NCBI RefSeq assembly: GCF_050859025.1
Contig: NZ_CP138200.1
Coordinates: 1,674,001 to 1,738,000, forward strand
Direction: 5' to 3'
DNA: 64,000 nt
Source of the DNA: Wukongibacter sp050859025
Lineage (GTDB): Bacteria > Bacillota > Clostridia > Peptostreptococcales > Caminicellaceae
Each line of letters starts with the position of its first letter. Positions within the stretch are counted from its first letter, which is position 1. Under the pieces are notes generated by a model. The model was not told the origin of the DNA. It saw only the letters and a list, made by a program, of their open reading frames with translations, and did no database searches. Of the stretch, positions 43,825 to 53,867 are shown one piece after another. The translations under genes were made by a program, and so were the position numbers.

Positions 43825-46800
43825 ATGTCGAACTCTCTTACTAATCAATTATATAGTAGAATCTTTCAAAATCTATTAAACGCTGATTTACTTAATAATG
43901 TATCGGTACTACCAACCCGAATTAGAGAATCTATTAATTCCCGTGAATTTAAAGGGAAGGTATATGAAATAATGATTAATAAGGAATATTCCTGCAAAGC
44001 AGTTCTTGATCTATGCAGAGAATTGATGGAAGAATTGGCCGAGGATAAAATTCCTGATGACTGGCTACTTTACATATATCAATATACCCTTAGCAAATCC
44101 TTTCCTGATGCAGTAACTATAAGATTATATAGGAGCTTAGATAATGCTTGTATATTATATCTAGAAGTGCTTAGGGCTGTTCTAGAAATCCAGAAAATAT
44201 CAGGAGATGGAAGCTGGGAAAGTAATTATCCACTTAATTTTTTAACGTTAGAAGAGGAAAAAGAGCTTGAGAATGTAGAAGAGTATAGAGCTTTTAAAAC
44301 TGCTTTTAAAGAAGAGTATATATATGAAATGATGAAGCTTAATCAAGAGGTTATGGATTATAGCTCTCTACAGCATATTTCCGGTGTGCATTACTTGGCA
44401 ATGTTTATAGGACGTCAGTTGAAGGAGGCAGGACTACCTATAGATTTAGGAAGGGTATCGGGATCTGCTGCGGGTCATGACATTGGGAAGTTTGGATGTA
44501 AAGCGTCAGAAGCCAAAAGGGTACCATATCTGCATTATTATTATACCGATGTGTGGTTTAAAAAGCATGATATTGTATACATACGAAATATTGCTGTTAA
44601 TCATTCCACATGGGACTTAGAGCTTGAAAACCTGTCTCTCGAAAATCTAATATTAATATATTGTGATTTCAGGGTAAAGAAAAAGGGTAATAAAATGCAT
44701 ATCTACAATTTGACCGAATCTTTTAAAGTAGTATTGGATAAGTTGGACAATGTTGATAAGGCTAAGGAAATGAGATATAAGAGGGTTTATTTTAAGCTCA
44801 AGGATTTTGAACTTTATATGAAGAGTATAGGAATTGATCTAGATGTGGAGCCCAAGAAAAAATACCCTAAAAAGAAGGTTATAGAAAAACAATATTATTC
44901 CTTAATGCAGGGAAATGAGATAATTGAAAGTCTTAAGCATCTTTCAATAAATCACAATATAAACTTAATGTATAAGCTAAGAGATGAATTTTCCTTAAAT
45001 TCCATAATAGAATTAGCTAGGAGTGAAGATGACTCAAACAATATTAGAGGATACCTAAGTGCTATTAAGGAGTATTCAACATATCTTACACAGAAGCAGA
45101 AGCTGATTACAATGAGGTTTTTATATGAGCAATTAGTCCATCCTGAGGATGATATTAGAAAAGAATGTGCAGAAATAATCGGTACGTTGATTGGGACCTT
45201 TGATCAGATGTATAGAAAAGAACTACCTTCAAATGTAACCTTAGAGCCTCCAGGCTATGCCGCACATGAATTGTTTGATGATTATTTGGACTTATTCTTA
45301 TTTCCTAGCAAACAGATTATACCAGCCCATAAAATATGGATAGGAAATAGTACTAAGACAATTGTTTCATCTTTATTTTTAAGCTGTCCGGAAAACAAAA
45401 TTAAAGATTTTATAAAAGTCTTAGTAAAGTACTATCAAAAGCAATCGAACCAAAGTGAACAATTCAAATTAAATATGTTAAACATAGCTAAGAATATTCC
45501 AATATATAAATGTGATGATGAAGTGATTGAAACATTGTTTAAATACATAAAAATGGTATTCCATGAGGAGAGCGGTGACTTAAGGCTTTCTGCCCTTGAA
45601 ACTACACATAATATAATATCGAAAATTGATAAAAAACATAGAATAGTGCCTTCCATTATAGAAGAATTTTGTAAAAACTTAGAATATTCTGTGTTAGCAG
45701 TAGAGAACTTCCTAAAATTAAAGATAGCAAGGCTTTTAGAATTAGAAGTTCATATTATAGAAAAGTTAGAGAGCTTTTGTAAGAGAGATGATGAAAAGAT
45801 ATCTCATATGTTTTTAAGCAATCTTAAGACAGCAACTGATTGGGTAACAAAAAAGTATCAGGTAGAAATGATAATGGAGCATACTCTAAGAAATCCAGAG
45901 GGTATGGGTATACATACAGCTATGCATTTTTGTAATCTACTTAAGGTTAGTGCTAGTGAAAATGTAAGAAATAAAGGTGGAGAAGCACTAATAAAAATAG
46001 TTCCAAATCTATCATTTGATCAGAGAAATGATATAGTGGTAGAGCTTTTAAGGGCACTAGAAATAGAAGGACATCAATTTACCAAGTATATACCTAATTA
46101 TCTTGGAAGGCTTATGCTCTATTTACCTCCTATAGAATTAGATGAATTAATATCGGATTTTATTGAAAAAATAAGGCAATCGAGTCCAAAAGTAATATCA
46201 CTACTACTTAAAACCATTGGATTGACAATAATTAGTTATCAAACTTATAGAGATGCATTTGAAGAAACGGAAAAGTCCTATAACGAGAGATTCGTAAAGA
46301 TGCTTGGGATATTACTAAATGGACTTGTAAACAATAATATTCAGGTTAGACAGGTGGCTTCAAGTGTTATTGGAATAGATATTTTTGGTTCAGAACAACT
46401 AAGCCTAGAGGAAAAAAATAATATATTCATTCTTACATCAAAAAAGATATTAACACTGTTATCCGATATCAAAGAAACTAAAGAGCTGTATTTCCTAACT
46501 AACTCAGCTGGATTGAACCATATATATAGATTTATTTCAGATTATAAATTTTATAATGGTCCAATAAAGATAGAAAAGAACAGGAAGATTGCATTTTTCC
46601 CAGGAAGCTTTGATCCTTTTTCCCTAAGCCATAAGGAAATAGCAAGGGCAATAAGGGATTTGGGCTTTGAGGTTTACTTAGCTATTGATGAATATTCTTG
46701 GTCAAAGAGAACACAACCTAATATTATTAGAAGAAATATTATAAAAATGTCTATTGCCGATGAGTTGGGGATATATTCCTTTCCTGATGACATACAAATT

Positions 46801-48714
46801 AATATAGCAAATACAAATAATTTAAAAAAGCTTCGTGAAGTTTTTCAAGACTGCGATGTTCATGTTGTTGTTGGTAGTGATGTAGTGCTAAATGCTTCTG
46901 CATATAGAAAAAAGGAGGAAGATTCTATCGTATCCTTCTCCCATGTTGTCTTTGAAAGAAGAAATCTATATGCATCAAAACATGATGATTCTAACCTTGA
47001 TGAGCTTATTAATAAAATAGATGGAAACGTAATAAGATTAACCCTAGAACCACAATATGAGGATATAAGCTCAACTCAGATTAGGAGTTATATAGATCAA
47101 AATAGAGACATATCTAGCTTAGTTGACCCTCTTGTTCAGAAATATATCTATGAAAATGGTCTATATAGAAGAGAACCTCAATACAAAACTCTTATTCAGA
47201 CGAAATCAATTTCTGTTGAAGTAGTAGAGGATATTACCGATGAGCTATTAATTCAACTTACGGAATTTTTGTTAAAATATAATGAAGAGTCCTATGACAT
47301 ATTAAAAAATATTTCTAAAAAGCTCTGGCAAAGGGTTATGATTTTAAGAGATATAAAGAATAATGGTAAAATTTTAGGCTTTTCAAATTTCCATTGGATA
47401 CGTTCTAATACGTTATTTAAAGAATTCCAAGATAATAACGTATCGGAATATATCCGTAAAAATTATATTGGAAGAATAATAGTAATAGATGGAATATTCA
47501 TAAATAAAGATGTAGAAATTTCAAATCTAGAGCAAATGATTTTGACGGAGACCCTTGCATTTTGTTTAGCTAAGGATTATACCTATGGCGTTTTTAGAAA
47601 TGTCATAAAAGGATATTCTACAGATACATTACATGAAATATTAGAGATTCAAGGCTTTGAGATGGTACCCGGCTGCGATAAGGCGAATCCAGTCTTTGCA
47701 GTAAATATGACAGCACCTTGTACACTGTATTTGGGAGTAGATACATTTATAAAAGAACCATTTATAAGCAACCCAAAGGTTATTGATACTATAAATTGTT
47801 GTAGAAAAAAACTACAAAAGGCTATAGTAGACCTATATCCAGGTAATCTTGTATTAGCTATAGATAAACAAATGGTCTATGAGAATCTAATAAAGAAAAT
47901 ATGTGATGAGAATAATGTATCAACGACGCCGACTCAGCCAAGGGAATTGGGTAAAGCTATGTGTGTTCCCTTTGGTCAAATATTAAAGGGCTATATAATA
48001 CCTAATACAGTAACAAAGTCAATGCATACGGAAAAATTCTTTTGGCCAAATACTGTAGAGTATGAAATAAAGGCTTATCCATATTACTTGAACCTTGAGA
48101 ATCAAGTTCAGATGATTCGATCATTTAATAGACCCGTAATTCTAGTAGATGATCTATTGCATAAAGGATATAGAATAAAGGCCATTGATCCGATTCTAAA
48201 AAATGCCAATGTTGAGGTTAAAAAGATTATAGTTGGAATTCTCTCTGGTCGTGGAAAAGAGCTTATGGATATTCAAGATAGAGAGGTAGACTTTGCATAC
48301 TTCATACCGAAGCTAAAGGTATGGTTTAATGAGAGTGCAATGTACCCCTTTATTGGTGGAGATACACTTTGGAGAGGAGTTTATCCAAAAAGAAATCTTG
48401 TACCTTCAATCAACTTAATATTGCCCTATACTTCTCCTACGTTTATAAAGGATACGACTAAAGAGGCTATATATAACTTATCAAAGGTTAGTATAGAAAA
48501 TTCTATAGAGATATTAGAGACTTTAGAAGCAGAATATCAGAAAATGAATGAGAGAAGCTTAACCCTAGCACATTTAGGCGAGGTATTTATATCACCTAGA
48601 TGCTCAGATCATGGTGAAAATATGAAATATGATTTAAAGATAAATCCTTCGAACTACTTGAAAGATGACTTAACTATTTTAAAACGTCTTAAACATACAT
48701 TGGCAAGTGAGTAA
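43825..48714 (+). CDS. Giant fusion: HD, helical repeats, NadD-like, GNAT-like and PRTase-like
   Basis: A 1,629-residue cytoplasmic protein without signal or membrane segments. Residues 180-290 are an HD-type hydrolase domain (HISGVH, then His218-Asp219 in GHDIGKFG). Residues about 370-900 look like alpha-helical HEAT-type repeats. Residues 920-1120 are a nucleotidyltransferase of the NadD type (AFFPGSFDPFSLSHKE and ISSTQIR; the first His of HxGH is replaced by Ser). Residues about 1130-1300 resemble an acetyltransferase. Residues about 1330-1500 look like a phosphoribosyltransferase, with the PRPP loop PVILVDDLLHKGYR at 1437. The start at ATG 43825 follows GAGGAGGA. Two further genes follow within 12 bases or by overlap. 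The domain mix suggests making or breaking a nucleotide-like compound; I know no assigned pathway. Confidence 0.8.
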   Translation: MSNSLTNQLYSRIFQNLLNADLLNNVSVLPTRIRESINSREFKGKVYEIMINKEYSCKAVLDLCRELMEELAEDKIPDDWLLYIYQYTLSKSFPDAVTIRLYRSLDNACILYLEVLRAVLEIQKISGDGSWESNYPLNFLTLEEEKELENVEEYRAFKTAFKEEYIYEMMKLNQEVMDYSSLQHISGVHYLAMFIGRQLKEAGLPIDLGRVSGSAAGHDIGKFGCKASEAKRVPYLHYYYTDVWFKKHDIVYIRNIAVNHSTWDLELENLSLENLILIYCDFRVKKKGNKMHIYNLTESFKVVLDKLDNVDKAKEMRYKRVYFKLKDFELYMKSIGIDLDVEPKKKYPKKKVIEKQYYSLMQGNEIIESLKHLSINHNINLMYKLRDEFSLNSIIELARSEDDSNNIRGYLSAIKEYSTYLTQKQKLITMRFLYEQLVHPEDDIRKECAEIIGTLIGTFDQMYRKELPSNVTLEPPGYAAHELFDDYLDLFLFPSKQIIPAHKIWIGNSTKTIVSSLFLSCPENKIKDFIKVLVKYYQKQSNQSEQFKLNMLNIAKNIPIYKCDDEVIETLFKYIKMVFHEESGDLRLSALETTHNIISKIDKKHRIVPSIIEEFCKNLEYSVLAVENFLKLKIARLLELEVHIIEKLESFCKRDDEKISHMFLSNLKTATDWVTKKYQVEMIMEHTLRNPEGMGIHTAMHFCNLLKVSASENVRNKGGEALIKIVPNLSFDQRNDIVVELLRALEIEGHQFTKYIPNYLGRLMLYLPPIELDELISDFIEKIRQSSPKVISLLLKTIGLTIISYQTYRDAFEETEKSYNERFVKMLGILLNGLVNNNIQVRQVASSVIGIDIFGSEQLSLEEKNNIFILTSKKILTLLSDIKETKELYFLTNSAGLNHIYRFISDYKFYNGPIKIEKNRKIAFFPGSFDPFSLSHKEIARAIRDLGFEVYLAIDEYSWSKRTQPNIIRRNIIKMSIADELGIYSFPDDIQINIANTNNLKKLREVFQDCDVHVVVGSDVVLNASAYRKKEEDSIVSFSHVVFERRNLYASKHDDSNLDELINKIDGNVIRLTLEPQYEDISSTQIRSYIDQNRDISSLVDPLVQKYIYENGLYRREPQYKTLIQTKSISVEVVEDITDELLIQLTEFLLKYNEESYDILKNISKKLWQRVMILRDIKNNGKILGFSNFHWIRSNTLFKEFQDNNVSEYIRKNYIGRIIVIDGIFINKDVEISNLEQMILTETLAFCLAKDYTYGVFRNVIKGYSTDTLHEILEIQGFEMVPGCDKANPVFAVNMTAPCTLYLGVDTFIKEPFISNPKVIDTINCCRKKLQKAIVDLYPGNLVLAIDKQMVYENLIKKICDENNVSTTPTQPRELGKAMCVPFGQILKGYIIPNTVTKSMHTEKFFWPNTVEYEIKAYPYYLNLENQVQMIRSFNRPVILVDDLLHKGYRIKAIDPILKNANVEVKKIIVGILSGRGKELMDIQDREVDFAYFIPKLKVWFNESAMYPFIGGDTLWRGVYPKRNLVPSINLILPYTSPTFIKDTTKEAIYNLSKVSIENSIEILETLEAEYQKMNERSLTLAHLGEVFISPRCSDHGENMKYDLKINPSNYLKDDLTILKRLKHTLASE

Positions 48715-48725
48715 GGAGATGAGAT

Positions 48726-49973
48726 ATGTTTTACTATAGACAGGATAATAAAATTCTATTTTCAAAAACAAAGTATGATTACTTAGAATCTATAACTGAG
48801 ATTATCGCAAAGGAACAGGGAAATGAGCTTTATTACCTAAAGAAAATGAACCCATTAACATCAAGAAGAAGCTTTTCACTATCGGACCCTTCCTTAATGG
48901 ATATTGAAAAGGAGGAAATTAATCTTCTACAAAGAGAAAGTATAGCAGTAGATAAGAGGCTGCCAGAGTGGATAATGGATAAGATCAAGCAAAGGCGAGT
49001 TACTTGTGTAAATACGAGATATCCACGATGGAAAGAAGTGCTAAGTCATTCCTATCCTGAAAAATGGAAGGTGAACGTTTTAGGTCTTGGAGATGTAGGT
49101 GGGACCCTAATCACTGGTTTTAGATTATTAGGTGGAGACTGTATTTCTGAAATAGGTATCTACGATAGAAATGAAAACAAAAAGACTAGGTGGATACTTG
49201 AAACAAATCAGATTTTTTCTTCCTTTGATGATAAAAGTTATCCAAGGGTAAAAGGTATTACATCAGATGAGCTTTTTGATTGTGATATGTTTGTATTTTG
49301 TGCAAGTGTGGGTGTGCCTCCAGTAGGCGAAGAGACAAAGGATGTTAGAATGATTCAATTTGAGGGTAACTCTAAAATACTTAGCAGCTATGCCAAAATG
49401 GCGAGGAATAAGGGCTTCAAAGGTATTTTTTCCGTAGTATCTGACCCGGTGGATCTATTATGTAAATCTGTTTTTATAAATAGTAATACAGATGAGAATG
49501 GAGAAATGGATTATGAAGGTTTGGCTCCAGAGCAAATCAGAGGATATGGGCTTGGAGTTATGAATGCTAGGGCAGCCTATTATGCAGGCTTAAGTGAGGA
49601 TACTAATTACTATTTAACTGAAGGCAGAGCTTATGGACCTCATGGAGAAGGTCTCATAATTGCTGATAGTATAGAGGGTTATGACGAAGAGAAATCTTTG
49701 TTTTTAACAAAAAAAGCTAGGGAAGCAAATCTTGAAGTAAGAGAAGCAGGCTTTAAGCCATATATTGCCCCGGCATTATCTTCAGGGAGTCTATCCCTCT
49801 TGGCGACTATAAGAGGACAGTGGAACTATAGTACAACATATATGGGAGGAGTTTTTATGGGTTCAAAAAATAGATTCACTTCTGCTGGATTAGAAATTGA
49901 AAGATTAGATTTACCACAAAAGCTTTTGAATCGCTTAGAAGAAACCTATAATAATCTTAGGAGTATTATATGA
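48726..49973 (+). CDS. Lactate/malate dehydrogenase-like protein
   Basis: A 415-residue protein with a 115-residue N-terminal extension ahead of an NAD-binding fold of the LDH/MDH superfamily. The dinucleotide loop is NVLGLGDVGGTLITGF (about residue 118), and DPVDLLCKSVF replaces the usual NPVD. The catalytic-histidine region GPHGEG replaces the usual GEHGDS, so a His remains but the family signature has drifted. Its size exceeds that of true LDHs (about 315 residues). It starts 12 bases after the giant fusion gene and overlaps the next gene by 4 bases, so the three products should act together. The substrate is unknown; a hydroxy-acid or keto compound is likely. Confidence 0.8.
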   Translation: MFYYRQDNKILFSKTKYDYLESITEIIAKEQGNELYYLKKMNPLTSRRSFSLSDPSLMDIEKEEINLLQRESIAVDKRLPEWIMDKIKQRRVTCVNTRYPRWKEVLSHSYPEKWKVNVLGLGDVGGTLITGFRLLGGDCISEIGIYDRNENKKTRWILETNQIFSSFDDKSYPRVKGITSDELFDCDMFVFCASVGVPPVGEETKDVRMIQFEGNSKILSSYAKMARNKGFKGIFSVVSDPVDLLCKSVFINSNTDENGEMDYEGLAPEQIRGYGLGVMNARAAYYAGLSEDTNYYLTEGRAYGPHGEGLIIADSIEGYDEEKSLFLTKKAREANLEVREAGFKPYIAPALSSGSLSLLATIRGQWNYSTTYMGGVFMGSKNRFTSAGLEIERLDLPQKLLNRLEETYNNLRSII

Positions 49974-51019
49974 ATAAATTATATCTAATCATGCCCGGTG
50001 AGATATCAGACAGCCTGTCTCAAATGGTCGATGCCGTTACGTTGGGAATAGATAGATATATAATCGCTGATCCAGAAGATGTTCCCGAACTTAGAAATAG
50101 GAAAATAGTTTTCGCTGTCCAGCTTGATGATTTAGGATATAACATACATCTTTTTGAAATATTGTCGGAAATTTCAAAACGAGGGAGAGATGCTTTACTA
50201 GGTTCTAGCGGAGTTATCATAATCAATAGTCCTAATGAACTATACACAAAAAGTGTATCTCAGGATATAATCTTTAAGGCCAATCAAATGGGCTGTCGTT
50301 TTCCTGGGCATCCGTTGATTGAAGCAATAGAGGGACTAAAGAATTTTCGAACATGGCAAAAGCGGTTACATCTACCTCTAGACGATATATCTATCAGAAT
50401 GTGTGAGAAAATGCGTAAAAACTTTTTAAATGATAATCCTAAGAATATTGAAAATCCTAGAATTTTAGCTTTGCATGCCAGTTCCCATAGAACTTCTAAT
50501 ACCCTGATGCTGTGGAATATGGTTAAGGAGCATATTAAGGACTGTACTATAGAGGAATATCATGTTGAAAATGGAACTATAGTTGACTGTAAAGGATGTC
50601 TATTTACTACCTGTATGCATTATAGCGAAAAGCAATCATGCTTCTATGGTGGAGTTATAACTAAAGAGATATTGCCAGCTATTGAAAAGGCAGACGCTCT
50701 TATATGGATATGTCCAAACTACAATGATGCTATATCTGCTAAGCTTACTGCTGTAATAAATAGAATGACTGTTCTTTATAGGAGAATTAAATTCTATAAT
50801 AAAACATTATTTGGAATAATAGTATCTGGAAATTCAGGATCAGATTCCGTTGCTAAACAGCTTATTGGGGCTATTAATATCAATAAAGGCTTTAGATTAC
50901 CTCCGTATTTCGCTATATCAGCTATAGCTAATGATCCAGGAGATATAATGAGGGCAGAGGATATAGAAAATATAGTAAAGAAATTTGCAGAGAATATTAT
51001 GGATGAAATTAAAGCCTAG
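49970..51019 (+). CDS. Flavodoxin-fold NAD(P)H:FMN reductase-like protein
   Basis: The 349-residue protein combines an unrecognised N-terminal half (residues 1-160) with a C-terminal NADPH-dependent FMN reductase-like domain. The latter has LALHASSHRTSNTLML as the flavin-phosphate loop, CKGCLFTTCMHYSEKQSC (a cysteine-rich insert typical of the iron-sulfur flavoprotein branch) and ICPNYNDAISAKLTAVINRM. It is translationally coupled to the dehydrogenase-like gene through an ATGA overlap. I infer a redox partner for the compound handled by the two upstream proteins. A terminator follows at 51035. Confidence 0.78.
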   Translation: MNKLYLIMPGEISDSLSQMVDAVTLGIDRYIIADPEDVPELRNRKIVFAVQLDDLGYNIHLFEILSEISKRGRDALLGSSGVIIINSPNELYTKSVSQDIIFKANQMGCRFPGHPLIEAIEGLKNFRTWQKRLHLPLDDISIRMCEKMRKNFLNDNPKNIENPRILALHASSHRTSNTLMLWNMVKEHIKDCTIEEYHVENGTIVDCKGCLFTTCMHYSEKQSCFYGGVITKEILPAIEKADALIWICPNYNDAISAKLTAVINRMTVLYRRIKFYNKTLFGIIVSGNSGSDSVAKQLIGAININKGFRLPPYFAISAIANDPGDIMRAEDIENIVKKFAENIMDEIKA

Positions 51020-51034
51020 AAGGAATATATTACT

Positions 51035-51075
51035 GACCTAGTATGGATGTATACTGGGTCCGACAAAAAAAATTT
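51035..51075 (+). terminator. Terminator of the three-gene operon
   Basis: GACCTAGTAT pairs with ATACTGGGTC (one G-U pair, 6-base loop), followed after CCGAC by an A-run and then T-run. The remaining bases to 51303 contain only AT-rich promoter-like sequence. Confidence 0.7.
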
Positions 51076-51303
51076 TTTCTTTTTTCTAGAACTTCTCATG
51101 CTTTATATAGGTCTAACATATATTGTATAAACTATGATTAATATGCTGTAATTTACTAGCTTTTATAGTGATACATCTAAATAGCGATAATCATAAATAT
51201 TATGAGCAAATGCCTAGACTAAATAAAATTTAATAAGACTTGTTAAAAATAGAACTACTAATTTATTACAAAATCAATTATAATAGACTTTGGGTGATGG
51301 GAA

Positions 51304-52272
51304 ATGAGAAAAAGTATAATAATTTTATTAATGACTACATTTTTATTGACATCCTGTACACAGGATAAGAGTCAAGTAGCCTTAAAGAATCTTGAATCAG
51401 ATAATCAGCTCTTACAGGAGCAGATAAAATCTTTAGAAGAGGAGAATAAACGTCTAAAGGAAGAAAATGAAGACTTGACTAGCGAGGTTAATAAGTTAGA
51501 TGAAAGAGTTGAAAAAAGAAATGATAAAATAGATGATTTAAGTCATGAAGTAAAAATGCTGGAAAAAAGTCAAGCATTTATCATAGATGAATATGAGGTT
51601 GAAAAAAGAACCATGAAGGAAGTCGATCTGAACAATGATAGAGACAAGGAATTTATTAAGCTTGAAAGCAGTGAAAATAAGTACTTTAAGCTATCTGTCA
51701 ATCATACATCTTTAAGTGGCATGGCATCAAACATTGATCATGACTTTAAAGTAGTAGATTTAGATGAGGATGATAAGATTAAAGAGATTGCTATTAGTAA
51801 ATTAGGACCAGATAAGGAATTTATGACTACTTTTTATAGATATTCTGGAAATAATATATTTTACATAGGTAGTGTACCAGGCCATATTGAGGATATTGAA
51901 ATAAATGAAGACGGGAGTCTGATTACATCCTCATGTGGAAAAATTCTTCATTCATGGAGATATGATGACAAGTACATTTTAAATTCAAATCATATGCTAG
52001 TAAATGAACCACAGGAGTCATATGAGATGAATCAAAAAGTAAAGGTATTAAAGAGTATTCCTTTGTTAAAGGCACCTAAAGAAAATGAGATGGTTGCGGC
52101 CCTTACGGTAGGTGAAGAAGTAATTATAATTTCTAGTGATAATAAGAAATGGTGTAAGGTTAGAAAGGAAAATGGAGTCGAGGGTTGGTTCGAAGTAGTA
52201 GATTTTGATAGAGTTAAGGGAACCAATTCAAAGGCCTATGAGATATTTGAAGGATTGAATGTCAAGGAATAA
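51304..52272 (+). CDS. Lipoprotein with coiled coil and bacterial SH3 domain
   Basis: A 322-residue lipoprotein with lipobox LLTSC (Cys18). Residues 25-95 form a long coiled coil (repeated LEEENKRLKEENEDL heptads). Residues 100-225 are a beta-rich part with two Asp-rich loops (DLNNDRDKEF, DLDEDDKIKE) that resemble calcium-binding FG-GAP or EF-hand-like turns. Residues about 243-310 are a bacterial SH3 domain (VKVLKSIPLLKAP...GWFEVVDF), which usually binds peptidoglycan. It should sit on the outer membrane face and reach towards the cell wall. It is monocistronic with its own terminator. Confidence 0.82.
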   Translation: MRKSIIILLMTTFLLTSCTQDKSQVALKNLESDNQLLQEQIKSLEEENKRLKEENEDLTSEVNKLDERVEKRNDKIDDLSHEVKMLEKSQAFIIDEYEVEKRTMKEVDLNNDRDKEFIKLESSENKYFKLSVNHTSLSGMASNIDHDFKVVDLDEDDKIKEIAISKLGPDKEFMTTFYRYSGNNIFYIGSVPGHIEDIEINEDGSLITSSCGKILHSWRYDDKYILNSNHMLVNEPQESYEMNQKVKVLKSIPLLKAPKENEMVAALTVGEEVIIISSDNKKWCKVRKENGVEGWFEVVDFDRVKGTNSKAYEIFEGLNVKE

Positions 52273-52291
52273 AATAAATATGGTTAACTTT

Positions 52292-52327
52292 AAAAACCTA
52301 TCAGTTTAGAAACTGATAGGTTTTTTT
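52292..52327 (+). terminator. Rho-independent terminator
   Basis: AAAAACCTATCAGTT pairs perfectly with AACTGATAGGTTTTT, 3-base loop, ending in a T-run. Confidence 0.92.
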
Positions 52328-52523
52328 GTTGTCATTATTTAACCAAGAAAAATGTAACATAATAGACTAATTACTTCTATATTTTTGAGCTACGATTAAA
52401 AAAACTAAAAAATAACTAAAAAAATTGTAGCTGATACAAATTTTGACAACCTTTTTTTGAAAAATATGGTATTATGTTTATTAATTATATATTTTGATAA
52501 AAAAACTTGTTGGAGGGAGTCAA

Positions 52524-52991
52524 GTGATACAAGATTATATTTTGGTTGCAATATTTGCATCTTTTCCAGAATCATTATTAGTGCTTTTGATTGGCTTTAG
52601 TCTTTGTAATATTAGAAATGTTGACCCATTAAAGCTTTTACTTGTAGCGGCAATTCAGACCGTACTTTCTTTATTGATTAGAATGTCAAATATTTATTTT
52701 GGAATACATACAATAATTTTAATGGTTTCCTTATACATTCTAGTGGTTATACTTTTTAAGGTCAAATATTATAAAGCTGTAATACCAGTACTGATAGGCA
52801 TGTTATCCCAAGGATTATTACAAAGTATTACATTACCAGTGATTAGTGCCATTTTTGATATTGATCTTACCTATGTATATTATAGTACTGAAAGCTTGAT
52901 TTTTTGTTCTATTCCTATTTCTGCGTTATCCTTAGTTTTGCTTATGATTATAAGAAAGAATCGTTTTTCACTATTTGATATTGGGTGTTAG
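52524..52991 (+). CDS. Membrane sensor-like protein of the agr locus
   Basis: About 155 residues with five hydrophobic segments and almost no soluble part. The pattern (LVAIFASFPESLLVLLIGFS start, then RNVDPLKLLLVAA) resembles the membrane sensor half of AgrC-type kinases, which read the peptide signal. The kinase gene 12 bases downstream encodes only two membrane segments, so I infer that the sensor domain is encoded separately here. The start is GTG 52524, since GGAGGGAG stands just before it; an earlier TTG lacks a site. Confidence 0.6.
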   Translation: MIQDYILVAIFASFPESLLVLLIGFSLCNIRNVDPLKLLLVAAIQTVLSLLIRMSNIYFGIHTIILMVSLYILVVILFKVKYYKAVIPVLIGMLSQGLLQSITLPVISAIFDIDLTYVYYSTESLIFCSIPISALSLVLLMIIRKNRFSLFDIGC

Positions 52992-53003
52992 GGGTGGGGA
53001 ATT

Positions 53004-53867
53004 TTGAAAAATAAAAATAAATATATTATCTTATCAACAATGCTTATTCAATTGGCAGTAATATTAGTATTTAATATTACTATTGTAACATCACATTCTT
53101 TAATTAACATTAAGAAGAGTATTCCTTTTTTTGATATAGTTGTATCGATAATTACTATCTTTATGTTTATTTCTATAAAGAAACTGAGCTATTATGAGAA
53201 AAAGGAAGTAGAGTTTGAAATAATGAAGTCTAATATGGAAAATACGGAGGAATTAATAACCTTATTACATACACAGAGGCATGAATATTTAACCCATATA
53301 CAAATTATTGGTGCCATGCTTTACCTAAAGGAATACGAAGAACTATCAAATTATTTAAGGGGGATATCAGAGGAATATAAATTTACCCATGAGACTGTAG
53401 GATTTGGATATCCTGCCTTAACGGCACTAATTAATGCAAAACGAGAGATGGCATGGAAAAAAGGAATATTTTTTTATATTAATTGTAAGAAAAAAATAGA
53501 CTCTATAGAAGCTGATGCATGGGAACTATGTAGTTTGATATCTAATGTAATAGATAACGCTATAGAGGCTGTATCAATGCTAGAGGGAAAGAAATGGATA
53601 AAAATAATTGTCGATTATTCTGGCGGGAATTTTGTATTCGAGATTGAAAATAGGGGATATATAGGAGAAGAACTCATGAAAAAATTATTCCATCCCGGTA
53701 CAACATCTAAAACTTCTATTGGAAGAGGCTATGGACTGCATATATCTAAGGAAATTGTGGACAAGTATAAGGGGAGTATTGATATTAGAAATACAGACAA
53801 TGGAACTGTTATAGCTGTCATTGAATTACCAGAGAGGAGCTTTAAAAACGATGAAAAGGTTGGCTGA
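53004..53867 (+). CDS. AgrC-like histidine kinase (Spo0B-type His domain)
   Basis: The 287-residue kinase has two membrane segments (about 8-28 and 40-58) and a short linker. Its dimerisation helix carries the phospho-acceptor region RHEYLTHIQIIGAML (about residue 93). The HATPase domain follows with N-box SNVIDNAIEAV and G-box GRGYGLHISKEIV. AgrC proteins normally have five to seven membrane helices, so the sensor part is short. It starts at TTG 53004 and overlaps agrB by 17 bases. No response regulator of the AgrA (LytTR) type is in the locus; the phosphate acceptor must be encoded elsewhere. Confidence 0.85.
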   Translation: MKNKNKYIILSTMLIQLAVILVFNITIVTSHSLINIKKSIPFFDIVVSIITIFMFISIKKLSYYEKKEVEFEIMKSNMENTEELITLLHTQRHEYLTHIQIIGAMLYLKEYEELSNYLRGISEEYKFTHETVGFGYPALTALINAKREMAWKKGIFFYINCKKKIDSIEADAWELCSLISNVIDNAIEAVSMLEGKKWIKIIVDYSGGNFVFEIENRGYIGEELMKKLFHPGTTSKTSIGRGYGLHISKEIVDKYKGSIDIRNTDNGTVIAVIELPERSFKNDEKVG

